From Methyloradius palustris (GTDB taxonomy: Bacteria; Pseudomonadota; Gammaproteobacteria; Burkholderiales; Methylophilaceae): a stretch of DNA of 64,000 nt. Below the pieces are notes generated by a model. That model was not told where the DNA came from, did not search any database, and saw nothing but the letters and a program-made list of their open reading frames with translations. The translations under genes and the position numbers were made by a program. Positions 49,748 through 57,942 of the stretch are shown here, in pieces. The stretch is taken from contig NZ_AP024110.1 of assembly GCF_019703875.1 (NCBI RefSeq), positions 1,488,001 through 1,552,000 of the forward strand, written 5' to 3'. Within the stretch, counting starts at the first letter, position 1; each line of letters opens with the position of its first letter.

Positions 49748-52321
49748 ATGACCACCTTTATTAAACGCTATTACGCAGCACTCCTTTTTGCACTAGCCAT
49801 CGCATTAGCGCACTTTGGTGTATGGGCGATTGCCAACCGCGCCCAGGCTTTGATTGATGCCCCGCTTATCGTCAATGGTTTTGCTTATAGTGGTTTTCAG
49901 GTCAACCAAAGCCCATTTGAAAAACAATTCCCCAGTACGGCAGAGCTGGCAAGAGACCTACACATACTCTACCCACTGTCCCACCGCATCCGAACCTACA
50001 GCTCACTTGAAAACTCTGAAGTCGTTGCGCTGGCATCGAACATTGGATTTAAAGTCACCGCGGGTGCTTGGCTTGGAGCCGATAGTCTTGCTAATCAGCG
50101 TGAAATTGAAGCGTTAAAAGCAAAAATTGCCAACTATCCACACATAGAGCGCGCAATCGTTGGTAATGAGGTGTTGTTGCGTAACGATATGCCCGTAGAG
50201 CAACTGATTACCTATCTCGACCAAGTGCGAGAAGAGAAAAAAGTACCCGTTTCCACTGCAGAACCTTGGCATGTGTGGCTTAAAAACCCTGAGTTGGTCA
50301 AACATGTGGACTACATAGCCGTCCACTTATTGCCTTACCACGAAGGCGTACCAATCGACCAAGCCGTCAATTACTCGCTAGATCGCTACCAAGAATTGAT
50401 GGACACATACCCACGCAAAAAAATCGTGATTACCGAAATTGGCTGGCCTAGCCGTGGCCCTGCGATTGGTGCCGCAGTTGCCTCACGCGTGAATCAAGCG
50501 CAATTTGTACGTGAGTTTCTGGCAAAAACAGCTTATAAAAACTATGACTATTACTTGATGGAGGCTTTCGACCAGCCTTGGAAAGTCAAGCTGGAAGGCT
50601 GGGCTGGCCCTTATTGGGGCATGTTTGACGCAAACCGTCAGCCCAAATACTCACTTCATGGCGCAGTACCAAAAGACACACGTTGGATCAAAAAGGTTAC
50701 TTGGGCGACGGCCATCGCTTTCTTGCCAATATTGTTCATAGCAATCCGCTTTAGGCATTGGGGCATAGGTGGTCGTATCTCCATGGCGATCTTGCTGCAA
50801 GCGTGTATCACTACGCTAGTGGTGGCATGGAACCTACCCGGGGACTACTACTATACATTCCGTGACATCATCATATTGATTGCATTGATTATAGGCATGA
50901 TGATGACCTCCGCCGTGCTCATGATCTATGGCGTAGAGTTCAGTGAAGTCATGTTCAAGGGTAACTGGCGCCGCGCTTATAAGCGCGCTGTGGCTCTACC
51001 CAGCAACCAAGAGCTGTTTGTATCAGTGCATCTGGCCTGCTACAACGAACCGCCAGCCATGGTGATTGCGACTATTGAGAGCTTGAGCCAGCTTGATTAC
51101 AAAAACTTTGAAGTGATTGTGGTAGATAACAACACTAAAGATGAAGCACTTTGGAAACCAGTTGAAGCCTATGTTGATAGCCTGCCTGCTAACTTCCGCT
51201 TTTTCCATCTACCAAAATGGCCAGGCTTTAAGGCTGGTGCACTCAATTTCGCATTAAAAGAAACAGACCCGCGTGCAGAAGTGATTGGTGTAGTAGATGC
51301 CGATTATGTGGTCACACAGGATTGGCTAGGCGCTTTGGTGCCGCACTTCTCAGATACCAAAGTAGCCGTGGTACAAGCGCCACAAGCCCATCGCGACTGG
51401 GAAAACAACTTTTTCCGCCGCATGAGTAATTGGGAGTTTGAAGGCTTTTTCAAGATTGGCATGCATCACCGCCATGAGCGCAATGCGCTGATTCAGCACG
51501 GCACCATGACCCTTGTACGCCATCAATCGCTCAAAGACGTTGGTGGCTGGTCTGAGTGGTGCATATGTGAAGACACCGAGCTAGGCTTGCGCCTGCTTGA
51601 GCGTGGCTACGAGCTGCGCTATATCGATGAAACCTTCGGTCGCGGCCTGACCCCAAGCAATTTCGACGCGCTTAAATCACAGCGCTTCCGCTGGGCATTT
51701 GGCGCCATGCAGATTCTCAAACACCATCTGCCTAAACTTTTGGGTGATTCCACCCTCAGCTTTGGTCAACGCTATCACTTCTTGACTGGCTGGTTTGGCT
51801 GGATGGGCGACGCACTGCAACTCTTCTTCACACTAGGCTCAATCGGCTGGACAGTCGCTATGCTGCTCTTCCCAAAAGCGTTCAGCTTGCCAGTAGCCAT
51901 CATGCTGACCCCTGTTCTGTGCTTCCTGGTGCTAAAAGGCGCACTAGGCCCTGTGCTTTACCGCAAGACCATGAATTGCAGCTGGACTGATATTTTTGGC
52001 GCATCACTTGCCAGTCTTGGCCTATCTCACGCCATTGCACGCGGCATTATGATGGGCATCATACAAAAGCGTGGCGTTTTCAAACCCACAGCCAAGGGCA
52101 AAAGCACGAGCAGTAAACTGGTGATATTGAACCCGATTCGTGAAGAAGTAGCCCTGCTACTCGGCCTCATCGCATCAGCGCTCGCGATGCTTTTGACACG
52201 GGGCTTCAACAACATTGATGCCCAACTCTGGGTAACTATGCTGACCTTACAATCATTGCCTTATATCAGCACTTTGGCTTGTCAGATCATTGCGCAACTG
52301 CCTGATAGTAAAAAACAATAG
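49748..52321 (+). CDS. GH17-GT2 fusion: NdvB-like beta-glucan synthase
   Basis: An 857-residue protein. Residues ~35-310 are a GH17 domain with Glu141 (IVGNEVLL) and Glu230 (ITEIGWPS). Two or three helices are followed by a processive GT2 domain (~410-680) with VVDNNTKDE, VVDADYVV, CEDTELGLRLLERG and the QxxRW-type motif QRFRWAFG. C-terminal helices complete a BcsA-like topology. Synthases of this design make (cyclic) beta-1,3-glucans in Pseudomonas and rhizobial relatives. No c-di-GMP PilZ domain is visible. Confidence 0.9.
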   Translation: MTTFIKRYYAALLFALAIALAHFGVWAIANRAQALIDAPLIVNGFAYSGFQVNQSPFEKQFPSTAELARDLHILYPLSHRIRTYSSLENSEVVALASNIGFKVTAGAWLGADSLANQREIEALKAKIANYPHIERAIVGNEVLLRNDMPVEQLITYLDQVREEKKVPVSTAEPWHVWLKNPELVKHVDYIAVHLLPYHEGVPIDQAVNYSLDRYQELMDTYPRKKIVITEIGWPSRGPAIGAAVASRVNQAQFVREFLAKTAYKNYDYYLMEAFDQPWKVKLEGWAGPYWGMFDANRQPKYSLHGAVPKDTRWIKKVTWATAIAFLPILFIAIRFRHWGIGGRISMAILLQACITTLVVAWNLPGDYYYTFRDIIILIALIIGMMMTSAVLMIYGVEFSEVMFKGNWRRAYKRAVALPSNQELFVSVHLACYNEPPAMVIATIESLSQLDYKNFEVIVVDNNTKDEALWKPVEAYVDSLPANFRFFHLPKWPGFKAGALNFALKETDPRAEVIGVVDADYVVTQDWLGALVPHFSDTKVAVVQAPQAHRDWENNFFRRMSNWEFEGFFKIGMHHRHERNALIQHGTMTLVRHQSLKDVGGWSEWCICEDTELGLRLLERGYELRYIDETFGRGLTPSNFDALKSQRFRWAFGAMQILKHHLPKLLGDSTLSFGQRYHFLTGWFGWMGDALQLFFTLGSIGWTVAMLLFPKAFSLPVAIMLTPVLCFLVLKGALGPVLYRKTMNCSWTDIFGASLASLGLSHAIARGIMMGIIQKRGVFKPTAKGKSTSSKLVILNPIREEVALLLGLIASALAMLLTRGFNNIDAQLWVTMLTLQSLPYISTLACQIIAQLPDSKKQ

Positions 52322-52340
52322 TCTCAATAAAAAAGAACAC

Positions 52341-52372
52341 CCATCCGAAGTTAAAAGAATAACTTTGGATGG
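52341..52372 (-). terminator. Terminator-like hairpin downstream of the LysR gene
   Basis: CCATCCGAAGTT / AACTTTGGATGG pair over 12 positions (one G-U) around an 8-nt loop. On the minus strand the hairpin is followed by GTGTTC and a T6 run. It lies 90 nt after the LysR stop. Confidence 0.55.
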
Positions 52373-52461
52373 CTTGGCAATAATCAGTAGAATTTCATCT
52401 GCAATAAATGTCTGCATTCGCCCAATAGAGGCCATTTCAGCCTCCGATCGATCATTTCTCA

Positions 52462-53385
52462 CTACCAGGATTTTGGCATAGCCTCTATCAGGTAATCCAC
52501 AAAAGCTCTGACCTTATTGGTGATGGCATGCTTATCACGGAAACAGGCATAAAACTCCAACGGAACACTGTCAGACTGGATGGATGTAGGTTCTGATGAG
52601 ACTGGCTGAAATAGCGCGACTAATGCGCCTTTCTTAATTTCACTATTTGCGATAAATGTTGCAAGTCGGGCAATACCTGCCCCTTGAATGGCGAGAGTTC
52701 CAAGAGAGTCGATATCGTTGCACACAATACTGGGTTTGATCTCTGGTTCATAACGCAGGCCATTTTTAAGAAAAGCCCAATTCAAAAGACGCCCATCTAC
52801 GGGAACTCTAAATACTAAGCAGTCATGCTCTAGCAACTCCTTAGGTTCTTTCGGAAGGCCTTTTCGCTCAAGATAGGATGGAGATGCACAAAAAAGCACT
52901 GGCACCGTTGCAATCTTTCTTGCAACAAGTCCAGGTTCTAGTTGCTGCTTGAAGCGGATACTGACATCAATATCTTCAGATACATGATCCGCGTTTCCGT
53001 CCGACAGAATGATCTCCACGGAGACATTGGGGTACATACGAGTAAAAGCCGGAATAAGTGGCATCAATACATGTCGACCAAAGGCAACTGAACAACCAAT
53101 TTTGATGCGCCCTTGAGGCTGGCCTTGAAATTCATCTATAGCGGATTGCGCCTTGGCCAGGCTCTCAACGATATCACGTACCTGCAAGTAATAAACTTCA
53201 CCACTTTCAGTCAAGGCGAGTTTACGCGTTGTTCTTGTCAGCAAACGCGTTCCAAGAGATTTTTCTAGCCGTTGAATGTTTTGGCTAGCGGCTGCGGGTG
53301 TGATTCCCTGGAGGCGCGCCCCAGCAGCGATACTTCCTCCTTGCACGGCTTTCACAAAGCTCTCAATACTTCTAAGTGTATCCAT
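52462..53385 (-). CDS. LysR-family transcriptional regulator
   Basis: A 307-residue protein. The winged helix-turn-helix (residues 1-60) reads SIESFVKAVQGGSIAAGARLQGITPAAASQNIQRLEKSLGTRLLTRTTRKLALTE. A type 2 periplasmic-binding-like effector domain follows. It is closest to the CrgA/AaeR-like group by its short linker. It is divergent from DUF2798-NmrA and probably controls them through the inverted repeat at 53389-53417. The effector is unknown. Confidence 0.92.
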   Translation of the reverse strand: MDTLRSIESFVKAVQGGSIAAGARLQGITPAAASQNIQRLEKSLGTRLLTRTTRKLALTESGEVYYLQVRDIVESLAKAQSAIDEFQGQPQGRIKIGCSVAFGRHVLMPLIPAFTRMYPNVSVEIILSDGNADHVSEDIDVSIRFKQQLEPGLVARKIATVPVLFCASPSYLERKGLPKEPKELLEHDCLVFRVPVDGRLLNWAFLKNGLRYEPEIKPSIVCNDIDSLGTLAIQGAGIARLATFIANSEIKKGALVALFQPVSSEPTSIQSDSVPLEFYACFRDKHAITNKVRAFVDYLIEAMPKSW

Positions 53386-53388
53386 ATG

Positions 53389-53417
53389 ACTATCGAATAA
53401 TTAATCCAGTCGATAGT
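53389..53417. promoter_or_regulatory. Candidate LysR-type operator
   Basis: ACTATCGA and TCGATAGT are perfect inverted arms separated by 13 bp. They lie right at the LysR start in the divergent region, the usual position of a LysR autoregulatory site. Confidence 0.65.
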
Positions 53418-53501
53418 TTATCCATATAGTGTTTAAACAATCAATCCTCTATTGAAGAGTCAAGTAAATCCCTATAGTGGCATCCTCGATTGGAGGTATT
53501 T

Positions 53502-53747
53502 ATGAACAATTTAAATAAAATCCCACATCAGTTTACTCCGTATGTTTTTGCTTTTTTTATGGCAGGGATTATGGCGTTTTTAATGTCTATGGCCATAGTA
53601 GCTACAAGTACTGGCATTCAGCATGGCTATTCAATTAGAGTTATTCACTCTTATGGTCTAGCCATGCCCGTCGCATTTGTTTGCGTGTTGATCGTTAGGC
53701 CAATTGTAATTAAGTTGGTAGCAGTTTTTGTGAAGAAGCCTGGGTGA
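53502..53747 (+). CDS. DUF2798 small membrane protein
   Basis: An 81-residue protein from the ATG with GGAGG upstream. Two helices and the start KIPHQFTPYVFAFFMAGIMAFLMS are typical of DUF2798. Function is unknown; the family often sits between a LysR gene and an NAD(P)-binding or quinone reductase gene, as here. Confidence 0.88.
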   Translation: MNNLNKIPHQFTPYVFAFFMAGIMAFLMSMAIVATSTGIQHGYSIRVIHSYGLAMPVAFVCVLIVRPIVIKLVAVFVKKPG

Positions 53748-53800
53748 TGGCTGAGAAATAGCGGCTTCTGCACCATGTTTAACATTTGATGGAGAGAATT

Positions 53801-54661
53801 ATGTATGCAATCACGGGAATTACAGGTCAAGTGGGAACTGCGCTGGCTAACGTACTTTTGGATGACAATCAACAAATCAGAGCAATCGTTAGGAGTGGTG
53901 AGAAAGGCAATCCATGGAAAGCTAAAGGTGCTGAAGTTGCAATCGCTTCAATGGAAGATCAGCATGCTTTAGCTGACGCCTTCAAAGGCGTGGAAGCAGT
54001 ATTTATTTTACTACCACCTTACTTTGATCCTGCGCCAGGATTTCCAGAAGCGCGTGCGCTGATCTCTAACATCAAGCAAGCGCTGGACATTGCAAGGCCA
54101 AATAAAGTAGTGTGCCTTTCCACAATAGGTTCCCAAGTAAGCCAACCCAATCTACTGAATCAGCTTGGAATCATGGAAAAGGAATTAAGTACTTTATCCA
54201 TACCTATCACATTTCTGAGAGCTGCCTGGTTTATGGAAAATGCCGCATGGGATGTAGAGCCTGCCAAAACGACCGGAACAATCCCGAGCTTCCTGCAACC
54301 ACTCGATCGAAAGATACCCATGATAGCTACTGCAGATATTGGTACGGTTGCAGCAAAGCTACTTCAACAGTCGTGGAATGGAGTACGTATTGTCGAGTTA
54401 CAAGGCCCTGAGTTAGTGAGTCCAAATGATATTGCTGCGGCATTCGCTCAATGTTTGGACAAATCAGTCGTGATGGAGAGTGTTCCAAGAGCAAACTGGG
54501 AAGGTTTATTCAAAGCACAGGGAATGCAGAATCCAACCCCAAGAATACAAATGCTTGATGGATTTAATGAAGGATGGATTAAGTTCGAGGGTGGTTCAGC
54601 TGAGCAAGTAAATGGCCAGACTTCCTTAAAAACAGTGATTGGTACTTTGCTGCAAAAATAG
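53801..54661 (+). CDS. NmrA-like NAD(P)-binding protein
   Basis: About 286 residues from the ATG MYAITGITGQVG with GGAGAG upstream. The atypical SDR Rossmann start is GITGQVGTALANVLL. Substrate-side blocks are VFILLPPYFDP and ITFLRAAWFMENAAWD. Relatives act as NAD(P)H-dependent reductases or redox sensors, such as QOR2-like quinone reductases; the substrate here is unknown. It ends at the hairpin at 54675-54704. Confidence 0.88.
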   Translation: MYAITGITGQVGTALANVLLDDNQQIRAIVRSGEKGNPWKAKGAEVAIASMEDQHALADAFKGVEAVFILLPPYFDPAPGFPEARALISNIKQALDIARPNKVVCLSTIGSQVSQPNLLNQLGIMEKELSTLSIPITFLRAAWFMENAAWDVEPAKTTGTIPSFLQPLDRKIPMIATADIGTVAAKLLQQSWNGVRIVELQGPELVSPNDIAAAFAQCLDKSVVMESVPRANWEGLFKAQGMQNPTPRIQMLDGFNEGWIKFEGGSAEQVNGQTSLKTVIGTLLQK

Positions 54662-54674
54662 TAGTAATTCTACC

Positions 54675-54711
54675 GACATGCCAACAGAGGTATTCTGGCA
54701 TGTCAGTTTTT
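54675..54711 (+). terminator. Intrinsic terminator after the NmrA-like gene
   Basis: Stem GACATGCCA / TGGCATGTC (9 bp) with a 12-nt loop, followed by AGTTTTTG. Confidence 0.82.
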
Positions 54712-54960
54712 GATCGGTGTTTGTTGATTGAGAGTGGCATTAATTATCAGGCAAGTGCTCATTCAAATAATGCCTAAAATCATTTATTCCTAATGGAATA
54801 TTTTGAGACATCAGCTGAAATGACCGAATAAAATTACCTGAAATTGTTTATCTGCGAATTGCAGTATAAGCGTATTGAGGTAATCATTTAATGTCCACCA
54901 TGGGTCGGTAGCAGCCATTCTATTACTATCTCTACCCTACTTATTTTATAGGACTAAAAC
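54712..54960. other. Intergenic region without recognised features
   Basis: About 250 AT-rich bases separate the convergent NmrA-like and EAL genes. I see no open frame, RNA gene or strong repeat. Confidence 0.5.
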
Positions 54961-56892
54961 TTAAATAGTTCTACGCTCAATAAACAGGCTATTACCGCTG
55001 ATTTTCTTAGCCTGTTTCTTCGCCGAGGCTATGGCAGTAGAGACCTCATGGTGACTATTTAAAGTATAAGGCTCTACCTTAACGGCGCCAATAGAGAGGC
55101 TAACGAACGGGTAGTACATTTTATTGCCGACCCTATCCTCGGCTTCTATACCATTTCGGGCTTTGTCGGCTTCATCATAGAAATCAGGCATTGCCGCTTC
55201 TAATCGACTCAATATTTTTTCGCAACGGCTTTGCCAGTCTTCGCTCTGGAAAATCAGGATAAAATCATCGCCGCCCACATGGCCGACGAAATCAAGCTCG
55301 CTATCTACCTCTTCATTCAATAGCTTGCCTGTGTATTGAATCAGCTCATCGCCACGCCTGAAACCATAGACATCATTAAACGGTTTAAAGGTATCGAGAT
55401 CGCAATAGCAGGCAAAAAACGGCACCTTGGCCTCTATCAGGCGATCCATATGCTCACTGATGGGCACGTTACCTGGCAAAAGAGTCAGTGGATTGGCATA
55501 CCTTGCTGCATTGAGCTGCATTTGTGTGATTTCACGCAGCAAATCATGTCCACTGCCCATGCCCCTATACTCTCCAGCTTCGGTGATCATGAAGCCATTA
55601 GATAGATGATGCGGCTCCATATGGGTAATCAACTCGCTGAGCACATGCAGGCTGATGCTCTGCTCTACAATCAATGGTTTTTTATCCATGAATTTATGGC
55701 AAGAACGTTTGCCATAAAGCTCTCTGGTATAGGGTTTGGCAAATTGATCAATGACGTTATAACGGCTAATTAAGCCAACAGGTTTTCCTTCATCTACCAC
55801 TGGCAAAGCATAGAGTGCTGGGTTGCTTTTAAAGCGGGCATAGACCTCGTCATTGGTGGTTCTTGGATTCACAGGCAAGACGTATTTAATCAGGCTGCTG
55901 ATATTGCCGCGTTTCTGCAATGGCAAACCATTCGACAGGTAAACTCTGACTGCATTTTTATGCAAAATGCCATGCAACTGTTCGGGGATCTGCTCTACCG
56001 TTTTAGCTTCTGGGTAACCGAGCAGGTAGCCCTGGCCATATTGAATCTTCAAGTCTTTGATCACTAAAAGCTCGGCTTCAGTTTCAATACCTTCAGCAAT
56101 CACCTTGGTGCCAGAATTTTGTGCAATCTGCTGTATTGAGCGCACAAATTGCATCTTCACTTCATCGTCATTGATGCCTTGAATAAAGTGTTTATCAATC
56201 TTCACGTAATCTGGCTTAAGCTCAGACCACAAGCGCAAATTTGAGAAACCTTCCCCCAAATCATCCATCGCAATCTCAAAACCCATATTGCGGTAATGCT
56301 GCGCGGCATGGCACAAAATATCGTAGTCAAAACCAGGGCCGCTCTCCGTGAGCTCAATAATCACATTATGTGGATCTAGCCCCAATTTATGGATATAGGA
56401 TAGCGTTGCGCCTTTGTTGGCATTGGGTTGTTGTATCAGAGAGGCTGGGCTGATATTGAGGAAAAGCTTGTTGCTGTTTCTGGTTTTAGCAAACGACTCA
56501 AGAACGATTTGGCGACTTAGATGCTCCATCTCAAAATCCAGATGGTTGAGTTCCGCTTCTTTAAACAGCGCTAAAGGTGAATGCAGGTCAGTGTTCACTG
56601 GGCCACGAATCAAGCCCTCATGCCCGTAAACGCAAATCTGGTTCAAATCGACAATCGGCTGGAATACGGCAGAGAGTAAACGCTGCTGCAAGATTGATTG
56701 CACTTGCGGGATCATGGTGTTTCTAACTAGTCGTGGTCCTGTAGGTTCAAGTTTTACCACCATATGCTCTGAGAATGAGGTCGTCTGGCTATCATTTGAA
56801 TCGCTAATAATTGGATCAGTCAGGTATAAATGCATATTTTCACCCCAACCTCCAAGGTGAATTTTATGTGCGGACTGGTAGTTAAAGCTCAT
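54961..56892 (-). CDS. EAL-CBS-GGDDF c-di-GMP protein
   Basis: A 643-residue protein with GGGAG before its ATG. The EAL domain (about 70-310) has EGL at 92-94 in place of EAL, Asn in NISPA, DDLGEG at 210-215, the Lys in YVKIDK and Glu in VIAEGIE. A CBS pair (about 325-450) and a GGDEF domain with GGDDF follow. The domain order equals the protein at 26762-29167, without its C-terminal sensor region. Phosphodiesterase activity is plausible; cyclase activity is uncertain. Confidence 0.9.
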   Translation of the reverse strand: MSFNYQSAHKIHLGGWGENMHLYLTDPIISDSNDSQTTSFSEHMVVKLEPTGPRLVRNTMIPQVQSILQQRLLSAVFQPIVDLNQICVYGHEGLIRGPVNTDLHSPLALFKEAELNHLDFEMEHLSRQIVLESFAKTRNSNKLFLNISPASLIQQPNANKGATLSYIHKLGLDPHNVIIELTESGPGFDYDILCHAAQHYRNMGFEIAMDDLGEGFSNLRLWSELKPDYVKIDKHFIQGINDDEVKMQFVRSIQQIAQNSGTKVIAEGIETEAELLVIKDLKIQYGQGYLLGYPEAKTVEQIPEQLHGILHKNAVRVYLSNGLPLQKRGNISSLIKYVLPVNPRTTNDEVYARFKSNPALYALPVVDEGKPVGLISRYNVIDQFAKPYTRELYGKRSCHKFMDKKPLIVEQSISLHVLSELITHMEPHHLSNGFMITEAGEYRGMGSGHDLLREITQMQLNAARYANPLTLLPGNVPISEHMDRLIEAKVPFFACYCDLDTFKPFNDVYGFRRGDELIQYTGKLLNEEVDSELDFVGHVGGDDFILIFQSEDWQSRCEKILSRLEAAMPDFYDEADKARNGIEAEDRVGNKMYYPFVSLSIGAVKVEPYTLNSHHEVSTAIASAKKQAKKISGNSLFIERRTI

Positions 56893-56987
56893 CGTCGTAA
56901 TCTCCCTAATTGGCAGAGACTACGCCGCGATAATGACAGCCATGTTACATCAGCGATATTGCAACACAGGTGACAAAAACTAGAACT

Positions 56988-57905
56988 TTAGGATTTCTGC
57001 TCGGCTAATAAAGCTGCGCCTACGATACCAGCAATATCGCCTGTAGTAGAAATAGTGACTGCGACTTTATCTCGCAATACAGGGATTAAGTCCTGCGCCA
57101 AGGTATGAAAAAAACTTGATTGCATGAGTGGCCAGGCATTGATTAATCCGCCACCAATAATGGTTTGACCAACATCCACCACTTTAAGAATGTGTGCCAA
57201 CACAGTGGCTAGTGATTCCCCAGCTAAATCAAAAGCAGCAATCGCAGCTTCATCACCAGCATTAGCATGCAGTGCAATCTCGCCAGTGGTGAGCGTAAGC
57301 CCTGTAGTTGCGTGATAGCTATGCACAACACCTGAAGCTGAAGCATATTGCTCCATGCAGCCATGATTGCCGCAGCCACAAGGCCGACCATTCGGCTCAA
57401 AAATGATGTGCCCTACTTCCATGGCAAAGCCATGCTGACCAGGAAATGGCTGATTGTGGTAAATGAGACCACCACCAACGCCAGTGCCTAAGCCAAGATA
57501 GATCATATTTTCGGTGGGCTTATCAGATAAACGAAACTCGCCATAAGCAGCGGCTAAAGCATCGTTCTCCACAATCACAGGCTTACCAATCGCGCGGGAT
57601 AAATCACCAGCAAGATCAACGTCAAGCAAGCCAGGCAAATTAGGTGACTGCTTTACCTTGCCTGTTACAGGGTCTATGAAACCAGGAAAACCAATCCCTA
57701 TCGCACTAACTTGCGGGTACGCTGCTAATACTTCAAGCAGGTACTGACTGGTTATTTGTATGATTTTTTGCCAGGCAATGTCAGGCGCATTTTCAGCACA
57801 AAGCCCTGAAAAATCAGCATGCATGCGCCTTTCATGAATGACCTGCAGCCCATCTACCACGCCAATCCGCAGATTAGTCCCGCCTATATCAATCCCAATC
57901 AGCAT
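56988..57905 (-). CDS. ROK-family sugar kinase (glucokinase-like)
   Basis: A 305-residue protein. The ATP-binding start is IGIDIGGTNLRIG; ENDALAAAYGE carries the catalytic Asp, GTGVGGGLI follows, and the ROK zinc motif is CGCGNHGCMEQYASASG. It phosphorylates a hexose, probably glucose released from glucan by the two GH57 enzymes encoded upstream (37-nt gap). Whether it is glucokinase or fructokinase cannot be decided from sequence. Confidence 0.9.
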   Translation of the reverse strand: MLIGIDIGGTNLRIGVVDGLQVIHERRMHADFSGLCAENAPDIAWQKIIQITSQYLLEVLAAYPQVSAIGIGFPGFIDPVTGKVKQSPNLPGLLDVDLAGDLSRAIGKPVIVENDALAAAYGEFRLSDKPTENMIYLGLGTGVGGGLIYHNQPFPGQHGFAMEVGHIIFEPNGRPCGCGNHGCMEQYASASGVVHSYHATTGLTLTTGEIALHANAGDEAAIAAFDLAGESLATVLAHILKVVDVGQTIIGGGLINAWPLMQSSFFHTLAQDLIPVLRDKVAVTISTTGDIAGIVGAALLAEQKS

Positions 57906-57942
57906 ATTCTGTATTTGTTCTAATTGTCAGTAAAAGGCTGGC

